From the IMG/VR virus record IMGVR_UViG_3300028392_002161, positions 1-45,328 of that record: DNA of 45,328 nt; one strand, 5' to 3'. This stretch comes from a virus. The notes beneath the pieces were generated by a model that was not told where the DNA came from, ran no database searches, and was given only the letters and a program-made list of their open reading frames with translations. The position numbers and the translations under genes are program-made. Below are positions 6,088-14,694 of the stretch, in pieces; within the stretch, counting starts at the first letter, position 1; each line of letters begins with the position of its first letter.

Positions 6088-7158
6088 ATGTCGCTACGTA
6101 TTAGACGCGGAACAGACGCCCAAAGACAAACAGTTCAACTCGATTCAGGTGAATTAGCCTACACTACTGATACCCAACAGCTTTTTGTTGGGGACGGCAC
6201 TACTATCGGTGGACACAATATTTTAGCTACATCAGCAGGATCGGGATTAATTTTCGATAGTCTTAGTCAAACATTAAAACTTCGGGATCCAAGTGGCATA
6301 ACATCTGTATCACAAGATACAAATCCTACGCTCGGCGGAACATTAGCATTAAATGGAAATAACATAAACGGAACTGGGAACATAACTATTAATGGATATG
6401 TTCGAACAAACATTGCAACAAGCACTGGATCAGCAAGTTATTTAATGCAACGCAGTAGAGGAACTATTTCTGTTCCTACAACAGTGATAACTGGAGATAT
6501 ATTAGGCGGATTTGCGGCAAACGGTTATAATGGAACCGTTTATAAGAATTCTGCAAATATAATAGTACATGCATCAGCTAAATATCCAATTACCACTAGT
6601 ACCGTACCAGGAAGGATGATATTTCAGTTAGCAGACGGTACAGGAGTTTTAAATACACCACTAGAAATAGATGCAGATATGGGAGTTAGATTGGCACAAT
6701 ATACTCCCGGCGGAACTTCACTCGGTGTTTACTCTTATATTCCAAGTGCATCGTTAAGCACTTATACTAATTTTGGTAGACACGCAGGCACTCAAGCGGT
6801 ACCATTAGCTGTAGCAACAGGTGATCGAATTCATACAATAAGATTTATGGGATACGATGGTACAGTACTATCTCCAGGAGCAACTATAAACTCAAATGTA
6901 TACGGCACAGTATCGCCAAGTCAGTTTCAAGCCGATTTAAGAATCACTTGTAGAACTACTTCGGGTACTTATATATCTACACAAATAAATACAGCAACTA
7001 GTATACAATTTGGTGTAATGCCTATACTTCCTACATTTGCAGGAACGGCGGCGGCCGATGCTGCCGTAGTAGTTCCATTAAATGGTATGATGTTCTATGA
7101 TAGTTCAACTAGTAAAATCACAGCACGTCAGAATGGAGCATGGGTTGTGCTTGCCTAA
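6088..7158 (+). CDS. Tail fibre/receptor-binding-like structural protein
   Basis: 356 residues. The N-terminus (RIRRGTDAQRQTVQLDSGEL, then AYTTDTQQLFVGDGT) is the pattern found in the N-terminal domain of phage major-tropism-determinant/tail-fibre proteins. The rest is Gly/Thr/Ser/Asn-rich, low in Cys, with repeated beta-strand-like segments, and ends in a short hydrophobic WVVLA. This fits a trimeric fibre. It stands alone behind a terminator with a late-type promoter, as expected for a virion protein. It shares style, not clear sequence, with 41633-43105. Confidence 0.85.
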   Translation: MSLRIRRGTDAQRQTVQLDSGELAYTTDTQQLFVGDGTTIGGHNILATSAGSGLIFDSLSQTLKLRDPSGITSVSQDTNPTLGGTLALNGNNINGTGNITINGYVRTNIATSTGSASYLMQRSRGTISVPTTVITGDILGGFAANGYNGTVYKNSANIIVHASAKYPITTSTVPGRMIFQLADGTGVLNTPLEIDADMGVRLAQYTPGGTSLGVYSYIPSASLSTYTNFGRHAGTQAVPLAVATGDRIHTIRFMGYDGTVLSPGATINSNVYGTVSPSQFQADLRITCRTTSGTYISTQINTATSIQFGVMPILPTFAGTAAADAAVVVPLNGMMFYDSSTSKITARQNGAWVVLA

Positions 7159-7167
7159 GTGAATTAG

Positions 7168-7689
7168 CTACATCAATAAATTGATTGCTTCCTGCATAGG
7201 TATTCTACCATTTTTTATTGGTACAAGACATATGCACAATCTTTCTTCAGGACCATTTATTATATTATGAGGTACACCAACTTGAATTAAGCTAGGAGTA
7301 CCAATTTGTTGCGAATGTACTAAATCAACTTGATCTTTATTATATTCAGAATATTGTTTACCTATACTGTTAGTTTTAATTTCAACAGTTGCGCCTTCTT
7401 TCAAATTATACCAATACATTAAACTATCCTGTCCGCCAAATACCCAATTTAGTTTTGCGTAATCTCCGCCAGCTGCATCGATATGTATTCCTTGATGATA
7501 ATAAGGTTTTGAATAAAATGTTTCTAATAAAGATACAGTTATTCCCTTTTTATTAAGGTGTTCTAACATTAACGGATGAATATCAGTAATACTGCCTTTT
7601 GTATGATATTGTTTTTTAAAAATATTAATATCGACGGTTGGGGATAATAAAGGAATGTTCCAATTTAAATCAATGCAATAACTATTCAT
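7168..7689 (-). CDS. 2OG-Fe(II)-type oxygenase (double-stranded beta-helix)
   Basis: 173 residues from the ATG at 7689. The metal triad is visible as H69-I-D71 and distal H141 (VPHN), with R150 as the likely 2-oxoglutarate ligand. Such enzymes hydroxylate amino-acid side chains or small molecules using O2 and 2-oxoglutarate. The start overlaps the stop of the upstream GNAT gene (ATGA), so the two are coupled. It ends in TAG. One of six proteins of this fold in 7168-16396. Confidence 0.75.
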   Translation of the reverse strand: MNSYCIDLNWNIPLLSPTVDINIFKKQYHTKGSITDIHPLMLEHLNKKGITVSLLETFYSKPYYHQGIHIDAAGGDYAKLNWVFGGQDSLMYWYNLKEGATVEIKTNSIGKQYSEYNKDQVDLVHSQQIGTPSLIQVGVPHNIINGPEERLCICLVPIKNGRIPMQEAINLLM

Positions 7690-8285
7690 AATAATATCTT
7701 CCAATCAAAATCAAATTTAGAATCTAGTTTTTCATAAATAACCCATTGTTGGGTATATTGTATATTTACCGGAACATCAACTTCGTGGAGACCTGTATAA
7801 AATAAATCAGCAGGACCTCTACTTTTAATTCTCAAGGCTGATTCAGACAACCTTGTTCTTTTAAAAATCTCTATTAAGTTTTTATTGTAATCATTGAAAC
7901 ACAAAGCAATCTGCCCGCAATTATTTTTTAACGCCCATTCTTTATGTTTAGGAAATAAGAATTTTTTTAACAAATTTTTATTTCTATATTTTTTACTAAG
8001 CCAGGATCTAACACCAGCTATCGCTATTCTATCATTAAAGTCACTTTTATACACTCCGCTACAACCTACAATTTTGTCGTCGTCGGTTATTATAAAAAAA
8101 TTACCTTTATCAGAATTAAATCTTTTGGTAATTTCTAATAGATAAGGAAGTGTATTTGGATACTCTTGCCAGTCGTCGTGCCATATGTTCACACGGGCAG
8201 GGTGTTTATATTCTAGAAACTCTTTTTTTAAAAATTCAAAAAAATAGTCACGATTGATATCTTTATATTCGTAAATTGCATACAT
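7686..8285 (-). CDS. GNAT-like N-acetyltransferase
   Basis: 199 residues. The central segment (FFIITDDDKIVGCSGVY, then RSWLSKKYRNKNL) follows the GNAT strand order with an acetyl-CoA pyrophosphate-binding-like loop, weaker than the classical Q/RxxGxG/A. The start at 8285 is chosen because the upstream ATG at 8291 adds only MC. Substrate unknown. A near-consensus late motif on this strand (CTATAAGTA) lies around 8292-8300. It is divergently transcribed from 8315. Confidence 0.65.
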   Translation of the reverse strand: MYAIYEYKDINRDYFFEFLKKEFLEYKHPARVNIWHDDWQEYPNTLPYLLEITKRFNSDKGNFFIITDDDKIVGCSGVYKSDFNDRIAIAGVRSWLSKKYRNKNLLKKFLFPKHKEWALKNNCGQIALCFNDYNKNLIEIFKRTRLSESALRIKSRGPADLFYTGLHEVDVPVNIQYTQQWVIYEKLDSKFDFDWKILL

Positions 8286-8314
8286 ACACATATACTTATA
8301 GAATACCCAACCCT

Positions 8315-8965
8315 ATGAAATTAAAAGTTCTCAATATTATGGATTTTAGAGAAGCCATGGCCATGACCAATCTTAAAGAAAGAGTCGGCGGAACTTCAAA
8401 AACTGATCGGTTAAATGAACGTTTTTACTATTATTTTACAACTAGTCCGCGAGCACTAGCATTGGGTTATTATGAGGATGATAAATTAATAAGTTGGGCC
8501 ACTTTACGCTTTGCAAGATATGATAATATAAACTTGTGGACTATCACTTCATTGTGGGCAAATCGATTCAATAATATACTATCATTTGATAAACCTGAAT
8601 TGGGATACTTAATGAAAGGTTGTTTCGAAATTGCAGAGCGTAGAAAGTACTGGGATTATTTTTATGTTATTGCATCAAGATTAGAACACGTTTATCAAAG
8701 ACAATGGTTAAAAAATCCTTGGGTTAAAACAGGAAGGTATAATTTAGTCACTTACGCACATATTCCAGAAAATACTATTCCAGAATCGATATTCTTATAC
8801 AAACTACTAGGTGAGCAAACAAAACCCGATGCTATGACAGTCAAACATAGAATACTTAAAGAAGAATTTAGGCAAGATTATACCGACGTAAGTGAGATAG
8901 AAAAAGACACTAGTCCGTATTCTATAGAAGAATTACAATCAAAACCTATTATACCAAAAGAATAA
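8315..8965 (+). CDS. GNAT-fold-like protein, unknown
   Basis: 216 residues from ATG 8315; an in-frame ATG at 8276 would overlap the divergent gene. The order of strands and helices (YYEDDKLISWATLRF, NLWTITSLW, a long helix, DYFYVIAS) resembles a GNAT acyltransferase, but no clear acetyl-CoA loop is visible. No good ribosome-binding site. The tail after about residue 180 is charged and probably disordered. Function not assigned. Confidence 0.65.
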   Translation: MKLKVLNIMDFREAMAMTNLKERVGGTSKTDRLNERFYYYFTTSPRALALGYYEDDKLISWATLRFARYDNINLWTITSLWANRFNNILSFDKPELGYLMKGCFEIAERRKYWDYFYVIASRLEHVYQRQWLKNPWVKTGRYNLVTYAHIPENTIPESIFLYKLLGEQTKPDAMTVKHRILKEEFRQDYTDVSEIEKDTSPYSIEELQSKPIIPKE

Positions 8966-8969
8966 TTTA

Positions 8970-9734
8970 TTAATCCGCCTTAATAAATTTAATTACGAAC
9001 GATAGTGGATCAAATTCTGTAGGTTTATTTTTTGTAGAAATATCTTTTGGATTTGCATGATGGTTGTTGTGCCAAGCTTCTCCAAGAACAAACGGAAAAA
9101 GCCATTTGTTATTTCTGCTATCATCTTTTGTTTGATAAGTTCTGTATCCAAACATATGGCCAAAATAATTAAAATGTAACTGACTCATATGCACAAAAAA
9201 TAAAGGCAAAATCCAAACAAAGTACAGTACTTGTATACTGCATGCTCCTACTAGCAAACCAAATCCTAATAAAAAAAGTATGTAATATTTGTGTATAAAC
9301 AATTGTTCGCTATTCATCAAATCTTTAACTAAAAAGATTTTCATTTTTTCAGATTCTACCTGTTCTCGATGTCTGGATCTAAATAATTTATAATATCCTA
9401 ATATCTTAGGGCTGTGAGGATCTTTATCAGTATCACTGTATGCATGATGTTGTCTATGTACATATACCCAACCAATAGGACTTCCTCTTCCTGCTAATAT
9501 ACTTAATAGTGTAAAAAATTTCCTCACACTATCATGCTTGAATTCAAAAGAACGATGAGAATAATATCGATGTAACATCATCCAGTTGCCTAGTATATTT
9601 AAAATATAAAAACTAACAAGCGTTATAGAAAAATTTATTAATGAAAATTGAAAATAAAATAAACCTAAAATAGAAAAGATAGCAACTAGCATCATGAATA
9701 TATTGATATTTTTAGAAGTAGATCCAAAATGCAT
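8970..9734 (-). CDS. Membrane fatty-acid desaturase
   Basis: 254 residues with the three histidine boxes of the acyl-CoA/acyl-lipid desaturase family: HRYYSH, HRQHH and HNNHH. These bind two irons. Hydrophobic segments near residues 10-50 and 150-190 fit the four-helix membrane topology. The family introduces a double bond into acyl chains using O2. AAAGGAATACACAATG is a good start. A TATAAATA on this strand (9796-9803) is the likely late promoter. It is one of three desaturases in the island. Confidence 0.92.
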   Translation of the reverse strand: MHFGSTSKNINIFMMLVAIFSILGLFYFQFSLINFSITLVSFYILNILGNWMMLHRYYSHRSFEFKHDSVRKFFTLLSILAGRGSPIGWVYVHRQHHAYSDTDKDPHSPKILGYYKLFRSRHREQVESEKMKIFLVKDLMNSEQLFIHKYYILFLLGFGLLVGACSIQVLYFVWILPLFFVHMSQLHFNYFGHMFGYRTYQTKDDSRNNKWLFPFVLGEAWHNNHHANPKDISTKNKPTEFDPLSFVIKFIKAD

Positions 9735-9774
9735 TGTGTATTCCTTTATATTATTTTTAAGAGTTTATTTTCAG

Positions 9775-9782
9775 CATAAATA
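9775..9782 (+). promoter_or_regulatory. T4-like late promoter motif (plus strand)
   Basis: CATAAATA lies 27 nt before the start at 9809. With the opposite motif at 9796-9803 it forms an 8-bp inverted repeat ATAAATAT/ATATTTAT, i.e. two back-to-back late promoters. Confidence 0.65.
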
Positions 9783-9795
9783 TTTAATGTACACA

Positions 9796-9803
9796 TATTT
9801 ATA
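9796..9803 (-). promoter_or_regulatory. T4-like late promoter motif (minus strand)
   Basis: TATAAATA read on the minus strand, a perfect match to the T4 late consensus, 62 nt upstream of the desaturase start at 9734. Confidence 0.65.
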
Positions 9804-9808
9804 AAGCT

Positions 9809-10417
9809 ATGAACGACTTAAAAATAATATCATCTCCTATAGTTTGGCCTAAGATACAACCAACAGATTGGTCTGCTTGGTGGAAAATTTGGCTAACTGA
9901 AGGTAAGCGTGTGCCTAAAGTAGCAGTAAATCATAATGAAACCGGAGCACTTTGGAGAGGTTTTGATATCTACGTTGCGCCTGGCGCTGATCCAGAAGCA
10001 ATGACTGGGTATAGGTCAACTAATGTAAACTGTCCTGAATTATTTCCTAGTCTATTTGATAACCTAGATGAATTTCCTATGGAAATTAAAGTAATGCGAG
10101 TAGTGTCCAGTCTTGCTACAGTGATTCCTCATCAAGATCACACTGTTCCTGCTATTAGCGTTAGGTCAATGCTATATGATAATAATTTCAAACCTACGTT
10201 TTATTATAAGGCAGGAGATAAAACTCTGTATCAAACACTACCCCAAGAATCCAATACATGGTTATACTGGGATAATAAATCAAAACACGGAACTGATTTT
10301 TGGTACGGACACCACAAACAATTAATTGTTTACTACGGAAATTTTAAAATTAACAAATACGAATCAGTTATAAAAGAAAGTCAACAAACCTTCTCGTCTT
10401 TTATTCATTATGAATAA
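9809..10417 (+). CDS. 2OG-Fe(II)-type oxygenase-like protein
   Basis: 202 residues. The HxD motif is H108-Q-D110 and the distal His is probably H160 (SKHGTDF), followed by a basic residue and a strand LIVYY, as in the jelly-roll core of aspartyl/asparaginyl hydroxylase-like proteins. Tryptophan-rich N terminus. Substrate unknown. Its 3' end overlaps the convergent 10401-10943 gene by 17 nt. Confidence 0.65.
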   Translation: MNDLKIISSPIVWPKIQPTDWSAWWKIWLTEGKRVPKVAVNHNETGALWRGFDIYVAPGADPEAMTGYRSTNVNCPELFPSLFDNLDEFPMEIKVMRVVSSLATVIPHQDHTVPAISVRSMLYDNNFKPTFYYKAGDKTLYQTLPQESNTWLYWDNKSKHGTDFWYGHHKQLIVYYGNFKINKYESVIKESQQTFSSFIHYE

Positions 10418-10943
10418 TGAAAACAGGATCTTTATCAAATCCTAAAGAAAGTGTAATCCTAGGAGCAACATCGGTGTTCATGACAACTTTATGCCCTTGC
10501 GATACCATAATAACTGTAGCACTATCCATTTCTACAGCATCATCTAAAATATAATCAGTATTAATTACTTTGTAATGAGATAACCCAGTACTCGTGTTTG
10601 TTATCTTTTCAGTTTTTACATTACTATAAAAATTAGTATATGTATTTTTACAGTTCAAAATTGGTAAATTAATTCTAGCTTTATGATGCCAGTCATCAAT
10701 ATGAACATTATTATCAGAAGTTTTATAAGTAACATACGCACTGGCATAGTTACATACAATATTATAATTAGCAAATGCTAGATTAATTTCTGGACAAACT
10801 GTTAATAATTCAGTTGTGTTAAGAGGATAAAAAGATGCTGATTTTTTCCTATAGTAAATGTCATCATGTTTCTGAATGTAAGCCAGTGATTTAGCAACAA
10901 TTATGTCAAAAAAATCTAAAGGTATTTTTTTATAATATTTCAT
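10401..10943 (-). CDS. 2OG-Fe(II)-type oxygenase, paralogue of 11505-12062
   Basis: 180 residues with H81-I-D83, H151 (QGHKV) and R162 (PRITL). Around these are the segments ARINLPILNC and SLGFDKDPVF, which recur almost unchanged in the neighbour at 11505-12062, showing that the two arose by duplication. Overlaps the upstream gene by 14 nt, indicating a co-translated operon. Confidence 0.78.
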   Translation of the reverse strand: MKYYKKIPLDFFDIIVAKSLAYIQKHDDIYYRKKSASFYPLNTTELLTVCPEINLAFANYNIVCNYASAYVTYKTSDNNVHIDDWHHKARINLPILNCKNTYTNFYSNVKTEKITNTSTGLSHYKVINTDYILDDAVEMDSATVIMVSQGHKVVMNTDVAPRITLSLGFDKDPVFIIHNE

Positions 10944-11508
10944 ATCCTATTAGCTTTTTAAAATTATCAGTAAAATTTCCATCAATTCGCAAACTCCAAG
11001 TTATAAATTCTGATGGAGTTGAAGAATGTAGCGTGTAGCTATTAAACCAACAGGCGTATGGCGCAGGCGTATTATTAACAAACAGTTGCTTACCGGTGTC
11101 TGGGTGAGTTAACCAAATAAATTCCCTTGGCTTCTGATATTCTGTTGGTGCTCGAGATAAATCTTCATCTATATGAGCCGGTGTTGAAATATTAGGAGGT
11201 TGGACAAAAAATATTATTCTTCCGGTATTTTTAAATATATTGGAATTTTTTATCCACTGACAGAGCAAAGGGAAATTTTTTTTATTTTCATGGTCTACCC
11301 ACTCTTCAGAAATTTCTAACATATACCAACGGTAAGGACCAGAATTTTTTTGAACTGTTAAAGAAACAGTATATCCCATGGTACCATCTTTTTTAATACC
11401 ATAAAATCCAGACGGGAAGTTTTCACTTTCAATCAAACCGTTTTGTACCTCGATCCAAGGAAAATCATTTAATGATAAAATAGATGTTAAATCGTAAATA
11501 TCTTTCAT
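10930..11508 (-). CDS. 2OG-Fe(II)-type oxygenase-like protein
   Basis: 192 residues with H112-I-D114 (TPAHIDED), H161 (YTLHSS) and R174 (WSLRIDG), in the spacing of the beta-helix oxygenases. Not obviously a sequence paralogue of its two neighbours. It sits between them, sharing an ATGA overlap upstream and a 14-nt overlap downstream. Confidence 0.75.
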   Translation of the reverse strand: MKDIYDLTSILSLNDFPWIEVQNGLIESENFPSGFYGIKKDGTMGYTVSLTVQKNSGPYRWYMLEISEEWVDHENKKNFPLLCQWIKNSNIFKNTGRIIFFVQPPNISTPAHIDEDLSRAPTEYQKPREFIWLTHPDTGKQLFVNNTPAPYACWFNSYTLHSSTPSEFITWSLRIDGNFTDNFKKLIGYEIL

Positions 11509-12062
11509 AGTGGTGAATAAACAATACTGATAGGTGTTATAAGGAATACCGGATCTTTATCAAACTGTATTGATAAAGTTAAACGTGGTATTCCGTCCGT
11601 AAACATAATAACTTTGTGCGGACTATTAATTTTAATTACTGTAGCTTTTTTTATAGTTATCCTTTCTACTTCAACCGCACTTTCTTGATCGCACGGATAT
11701 AGCGTAAGTCCATTGGTTTGTACTATAGGATCTAAAATCTTAGCACTGTAAAATGCTGTTGCAGAATTATCGCAATTTAAAATAGGTAAATTAACACGAG
11801 CATTGTAATTAGGACTATCTATGTGTATTAAACATTCGCTGTCTTTAGTCATCCAGAACGCTGAAAATCTGATAGGAGTTATGTTATACATTCTAAAAGC
11901 CGTCAGGATTTCAGGGCAATGCTTTATAAACTCATCATAGTCTAAATAATGAAAACAATCTTGTTTAGGATTATTAAAGAATGTCTGGGATGTAATAAAT
12001 TCAAGAGATTTTTGAACAATAGTATCAAAATCTTCTATTTCAATTTCTCGAAAATGTTCCAT
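11505..12062 (-). CDS. 2OG-Fe(II)-type oxygenase, paralogue of 10401-10943
   Basis: 185 residues with H80-I-D82, H149 (SPHKV) and R160 (PRLTL). It shares ARVNLPILNC and SIQFDKDPVF with the 10401-10943 protein. Begins 4 nt after the stop of the desaturase gene on the same strand. The HxD...H...R set is complete, so it should be catalytically competent if folded. Substrate unknown. Confidence 0.78.
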   Translation of the reverse strand: MEHFREIEIEDFDTIVQKSLEFITSQTFFNNPKQDCFHYLDYDEFIKHCPEILTAFRMYNITPIRFSAFWMTKDSECLIHIDSPNYNARVNLPILNCDNSATAFYSAKILDPIVQTNGLTLYPCDQESAVEVERITIKKATVIKINSPHKVIMFTDGIPRLTLSIQFDKDPVFLITPISIVYSPL

Positions 12063-12065
12063 ACT

Positions 12066-12866
12066 TTATCTAGGATGTGCTAATTTTAAAAAGATTAGAG
12101 TTTCAATAACATAGCGACCAGGATCAAATTGGTACCATTTTTGACCAATACGATAATTCCCTGGATAGGCATGATGATTATTGTGCCATCCTTCACCAAA
12201 TGTTAGATAGGACCACCACCATACATTATGACTTGCGTCTCTAGTATTAACAGGGCGTGTACCAAATTTAGGATCGTGATCAATCCAGTTACTAAAACGT
12301 GAAGCAATAGTATTAAAAAATACTGGAATTAAAAACAAGTATACTGCTAGTAACGGATCGATTACAAACAAGACTACTAGCAAAGTTAAAATCATTAGAA
12401 TATAATATTCATGCATTAAACGTTGGATTGGATCATTAATAATATCTTTGACTGACCACTTATTAAAAGGAGTGCCATAATCTCCAACAATTGCACCAAT
12501 TGGCCCTAAAACTACTGGACTATGCGGATCACCTTCTTGGTCAGCATGCCTATGATGTTCACGATGTACAAATACCCATCCTACACTACTTCCAGTACAG
12601 CCAATATTGCCAAAAAAACTAAAAAGACGAACTAGAAATTTTGTTAATCTATAAGATCGGTGTGCTAAAAGTCTGTGGAATGTTACAGTGATACCCAGAC
12701 ATGTGATTAAAAAATATCCAAAAAATGATAATAACCAATAGTTTAATCCTGCAGGATTAAGCAATGCCCAAACAAATACACCCGCGGCTAACAGTTGCAT
12801 GGCAATGAAAAACCATTCTCTTGGATACCATAAAGATTTTAAAATGCTTAAATTTTTGCTAGACAT
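12066..12866 (-). CDS. Membrane fatty-acid desaturase
   Basis: 266 residues from ATG 12866 (GAGGAAG 5-12 nt upstream); the longer in-frame start at 12899 lacks such a site. Histidine boxes HRLLAHRSY, HREHH and HNNHH are intact. Long hydrophobic segments near residues 20-65 and 155-190. Closest in style to acyl-CoA delta-9-type desaturases. First gene of a four-gene minus-strand operon that continues with three oxygenases. Confidence 0.92.
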   Translation of the reverse strand: MSSKNLSILKSLWYPREWFFIAMQLLAAGVFVWALLNPAGLNYWLLSFFGYFLITCLGITVTFHRLLAHRSYRLTKFLVRLFSFFGNIGCTGSSVGWVFVHREHHRHADQEGDPHSPVVLGPIGAIVGDYGTPFNKWSVKDIINDPIQRLMHEYYILMILTLLVVLFVIDPLLAVYLFLIPVFFNTIASRFSNWIDHDPKFGTRPVNTRDASHNVWWWSYLTFGEGWHNNHHAYPGNYRIGQKWYQFDPGRYVIETLIFLKLAHPR

Positions 12867-12889
12867 GCTATCTTCCTCAGCTATATCGG

Positions 12890-12897
12890 TATTTATC
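12890..12897 (-). promoter_or_regulatory. T4-like late promoter motif
   Basis: GATAAATA on the minus strand, 24 nt ahead of the desaturase start at 12866. It is flanked by AGCTAT/ATAGCT (12879-12884/12899-12904), which would pair in a read-through RNA next to the ribosome-binding site. Confidence 0.6.
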
Positions 12898-12915
12898 AAT
12901 AGCTTTAATTGTTCT

Positions 12916-12923
12916 AATAAATA
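12916..12923 (+). promoter_or_regulatory. T4-like late promoter motif
   Basis: AATAAATA, 20 nt before the start at 12943, with AAAGGAA in between as the ribosome-binding site. It is back to back with the minus-strand motif at 12890-12897. Confidence 0.55.
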
Positions 12924-12942
12924 TCCTACGCAAAGGAACTTT

Positions 12943-13914
12943 ATGTTTTACAGAGATAACTGGTTCGCATGGACATATGATAACGGAGAAGATTACGGCC
13001 CAAAGCTACGCCCTTCTTCTAAATATAGCATTAAAATTAAAAATGTTATAAAACGTCCAATAAAGAGTTATTATGAAGAACTAGTAGAAAATGCAAAAGC
13101 AATACGAGATACATTCACCGGTGAATTAGATCTTTTATTTTCCGGCGGAGTCGATAGTGAAATTATATTGCGTATACACCATGATTTAAAAATACCAATC
13201 AATGTTTATATTTTTAAATATGAAAATGACTACAATTGGAAAGAGCTTGCATATGCATTTAAAATATGCGAGGAGTTAAATATAACTCCAAAAGTTATTG
13301 ACTTTAATTTACAGAAATTTTTTGAACAAGAAGCATATGATATTTGGACCAAATGCTATAGTAATAGCACTGGCTGGTTACCGCATATGAAAATGACAGA
13401 ATATTGTGATGGGTTACCAATTATGGGTAGCGGGGAGCCGTATTGGCGTAGAACTAGTAGAGATATGACAAATAAACGTCCTTGGGTTTTTGAATTTGCA
13501 GAAGGTCCACGGCACTGGTCTGTTTACCACAAAACTATAGGAAGGCCGGCCATTCCAGATTGGTTTGAATATTCACCTGAGCTAACTGTAGCGCATACAC
13601 GTTTGCCAATAGTTCAAAATTTAATAAACGATTTGATTCCTGGAAAATTATCAATAAGCAGCAGTAAGGCACGGATACATCAAGAATGGTGGCCTTCTAT
13701 TCAAACAAGACAAAAAATGGTAGGATTTGAAGGAGACCTTGAACCGGGTGCATTATCAAAACCACGATTCATGCTTGAATTTGGTATGAAAAATATTCTT
13801 ACTAGAGTTAGAACAGAAACTATTCTACTTTCTGAATCTCGATTGATGGCGGCAATCGGTGGTTCCGAAACCACTGACCAAAATGAACACAGTGATCTTC
13901 GTAGCGATTCATAG
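12943..13914 (+). CDS. PP-loop ATPase, asparagine-synthase-like
   Basis: 323 residues from ATG 12943, supported by AAAGGAA. The PP-loop SGGVDS is at 67-72, after LDLLF. The domain that follows (YIFKYENDYNWKE) is typical of adenine-nucleotide alpha-hydrolases such as asparagine synthase. There is no N-terminal glutaminase domain (no Cys2 start), so it may use ammonia or act on another carboxylate. The last ~32 residues overlap the convergent Rieske gene by 95 nt and look low-complexity, so the native stop may have been lost. Ends in TAG. Confidence 0.8.
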   Translation: MFYRDNWFAWTYDNGEDYGPKLRPSSKYSIKIKNVIKRPIKSYYEELVENAKAIRDTFTGELDLLFSGGVDSEIILRIHHDLKIPINVYIFKYENDYNWKELAYAFKICEELNITPKVIDFNLQKFFEQEAYDIWTKCYSNSTGWLPHMKMTEYCDGLPIMGSGEPYWRRTSRDMTNKRPWVFEFAEGPRHWSVYHKTIGRPAIPDWFEYSPELTVAHTRLPIVQNLINDLIPGKLSISSSKARIHQEWWPSIQTRQKMVGFEGDLEPGALSKPRFMLEFGMKNILTRVRTETILLSESRLMAAIGGSETTDQNEHSDLRSDS

Positions 13915-14683
13915 CTTTCATTAAAGGAAAATAATTTCCTTTCTGCAATTCAGCAACAGCTACATCTTCTCTGAATACAGTTTCTAGAGTTTCAAATTCT
14001 TCTCTAAGATCAGTCGATACTGTCGGGTCGTAATAAAATTGTGTGATCCACTCAAACCCATACTCATCAATTGAATTAGACGGTACCACATAGTTTACAG
14101 ATAAACACCCATCTGTATGTTCTATAAAAGTATACGGATAGATATATACTGACCACCAGCCCGGAGTGTGCTCTTGATAAATCCATCCTTCTCCTTGATC
14201 CATTATTGATTCTTCTAGATCAATGATAGAAGATAGTCGAGGGTGTACTTGCCCACCATATATATGCAGGTAATCTGCTTCGGCATCCATTAACCATAAC
14301 CAACTACCTTTGCTTTCGCCGCGACAAGAATGACTGTATACTAAGTTTTTTTCGTCGGCTAAATCATCCACCCATTGATGATTTGGTTCTTTAAAATTTT
14401 TAAATACTAATCCGGAGCGACCTATTTCTGCACTGCCACAATGCAATTTTTTTGGATTATTAATAGGCGTTCCGTCTTTATTCCATTTAAAATTATGAAA
14501 TTTGCAAGTTATGTTGTTAACATGCTCCCCTGTCAAACCTAACGGATACATCCTGTGCGGACAATATTTGTGAAACAAATTTGCCGTATCATTACTATAG
14601 TTTAAAATATATTCAGGTAATACAAAATTGCTATCTTTTACAGACGATACATGTGCAAATACTTTAGGTATATTTTTAAACAT
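13820..14683 (-). CDS. Rieske non-heme iron oxygenase
   Basis: 287 residues. The Rieske [2Fe-2S] motif is C41-P-H43 and C60-x2-H63 in the N-terminal part. The mononuclear iron site is likely D137-x2-H140, H147 and a C-terminal D263 (YEDHCVHFGQW). This is the alpha-subunit layout of ring-hydroxylating or N-demethylating oxygenases, somewhat short (usual 350-450 residues). Such enzymes need a reductase, which is not in this window. Operon with 14695-15018. Ends in TAG. Confidence 0.85.
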   Translation of the reverse strand: MFKNIPKVFAHVSSVKDSNFVLPEYILNYSNDTANLFHKYCPHRMYPLGLTGEHVNNITCKFHNFKWNKDGTPINNPKKLHCGSAEIGRSGLVFKNFKEPNHQWVDDLADEKNLVYSHSCRGESKGSWLWLMDAEADYLHIYGGQVHPRLSSIIDLEESIMDQGEGWIYQEHTPGWWSVYIYPYTFIEHTDGCLSVNYVVPSNSIDEYGFEWITQFYYDPTVSTDLREEFETLETVFREDVAVAELQKGNYFPLMKAMNRYEDHCVHFGQWFRNHRLPPSIEIQKVE

Positions 14684-14694
14684 AATTTTAAATA

